In this document: piece after piece, positions 63,767-64,000 of the stretch
Layout: every line of letters starts with the position of its first letter
How positions within the stretch are numbered: position 1 is the first letter of the stretch
Origin: CAVTRI01 sp963737075
GTDB lineage: Bacteria; Actinomycetota; Acidimicrobiia; Acidimicrobiales; Palsa-688
DNA length: 64,000 nucleotides
Direction of reading: 5' to 3'
NCBI GenBank assembly: GCA_963737075.1
Contig: CAVTRI010000001.1
Coordinates: 744,001-808,000, forward strand
Notes under the pieces: generated by a model
What the model was told of the DNA's origin: nothing
Seen by the model: the letters and a program-made list of their open reading frames with translations, nothing else
Databases searched by the model: none
Program-made: the position numbers and the translations under genes

Positions 63767-64000
63767 TTGCCAGCCGAGACCCACGTGGAACGCAGTCCCA
63801 TGGACCGTCAGCAGGTCTTCGACCTGATCCGCGGATGCCTGGGCGACATCCTCGAGATCGATCCGCAGACCATCACGGAGGGGGCCTCGTTCGGCGAGGA
63901 CCTCGGGGCTGACTCGCTGGCGCTGATCGAGCTCGTGGAGGCGCTGGAGGAGGAGCTCGGCGAGCGGACCGTCGGGTTCCGGATCGATGACGAGGATCTC
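63767..64000 (+). CDS. acpP: acyl carrier protein, 3' end cut by the window
   Basis: Carrier of growing acyl chains. From TTG 63767 the visible part reads MDRQQVFDLIRGCLGDILEI at the second possible start (ATG 63800), then the phosphopantetheine site GEDLGADSLALIELVEALEEELG with the modified Ser, and runs to the right edge. AGGAGA at 63755-63760 is spaced correctly for TTG 63767 and too far for the ATG, so the TTG start is favoured. It follows plsX by 53 bp. Confidence 0.9.
   Translation, partial: MPAETHVERSPMDRQQVFDLIRGCLGDILEIDPQTITEGASFGEDLGADSLALIELVEALEEELGERTVGFRIDDEDL

Overview
The window is a GC-rich actinobacterial chromosome segment, most likely from the Acidimicrobiia or a close relative. 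This is inferred from gene content: a fused actinobacterial-type 2-oxoglutarate metabolism enzyme (Kgd), an F420-dependent LLM-class oxidoreductase, GTP-type PEP carboxykinase, a UvrD2-type helicase with HRDC domain, a LigC-type ATP-dependent ligase, several MFE-2-like short-chain dehydrogenases, heavy GTG/TTG start use and many 4-nt GTGA gene overlaps. No rRNA, tRNA or CRISPR array was seen.

Layout. 0-9 kb: Ada-AraC-AlkA repair protein (cut by the edge), divergent ddl and murF, ChbG-like deacetylase, thiolase, LLM oxidoreductase, a LacI regulator and the first of two dehydrogenases. 9-20 kb: second dehydrogenase, DsbA-like protein, PAP2 phosphatase coupled to a RecB-type nuclease, alpha/beta hydrolase, DUF72, MalQ, LigC, 2'-5' RNA ligase family protein, dehydrogenase, YbjQ-like protein. 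20-38 kb: nucleoside hydrolase, geranylgeranyl-reductase-like flavoprotein, EttA, Kgd, HAD hydrolase, M20 peptidase, NYN-S1 protein, exonuclease III, thioesterase, UvrD2, PH-SHOCT membrane protein, BtuF-like receptor, CaiB/BaiF CoA-transferase. 38-43.7 kb: AsnC-like protein, PEPCK, ThiL, L28, DAK2 protein.

43,690-56,760 is an integrated element flanked by an 18-bp direct repeat. The left copy is the 3' end of the DAK2 gene and a tyrosine recombinase lies just inside it. The element carries a 2OG dioxygenase, an excisionase-like HTH protein, a badly decayed MobF relaxase/helicase, GNAT and aminoglycoside-phosphotransferase-like wrecks, a second nucleoside hydrolase, an ATP-grasp protein, an ECF-sigma/bifunctional-nuclease fusion and a RES/Xre toxin-antitoxin pair. 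To its right the interrupted housekeeping cluster resumes: recG, rsmD, coaD, a coiled-coil protein, DUF177, rpmF, plsX, acpP (cut by the edge).

The most striking observation is that six otherwise intact chromosomal genes (LacI, MalQ, LigC, nucleoside hydrolase, EttA, PEPCK) are each broken by the same lesion: one extra T turning RGATCT into RGATTCT, on either strand and in all three codon phases. This points to a systematic DNA-level or sequencing process, not independent gene decay. Other items of note are eight and a third copies of a 44-bp tandem repeat after recG, a C-rich strand-asymmetric stretch in front of the relaxase, and several long perfect dyads in intergenic gaps.
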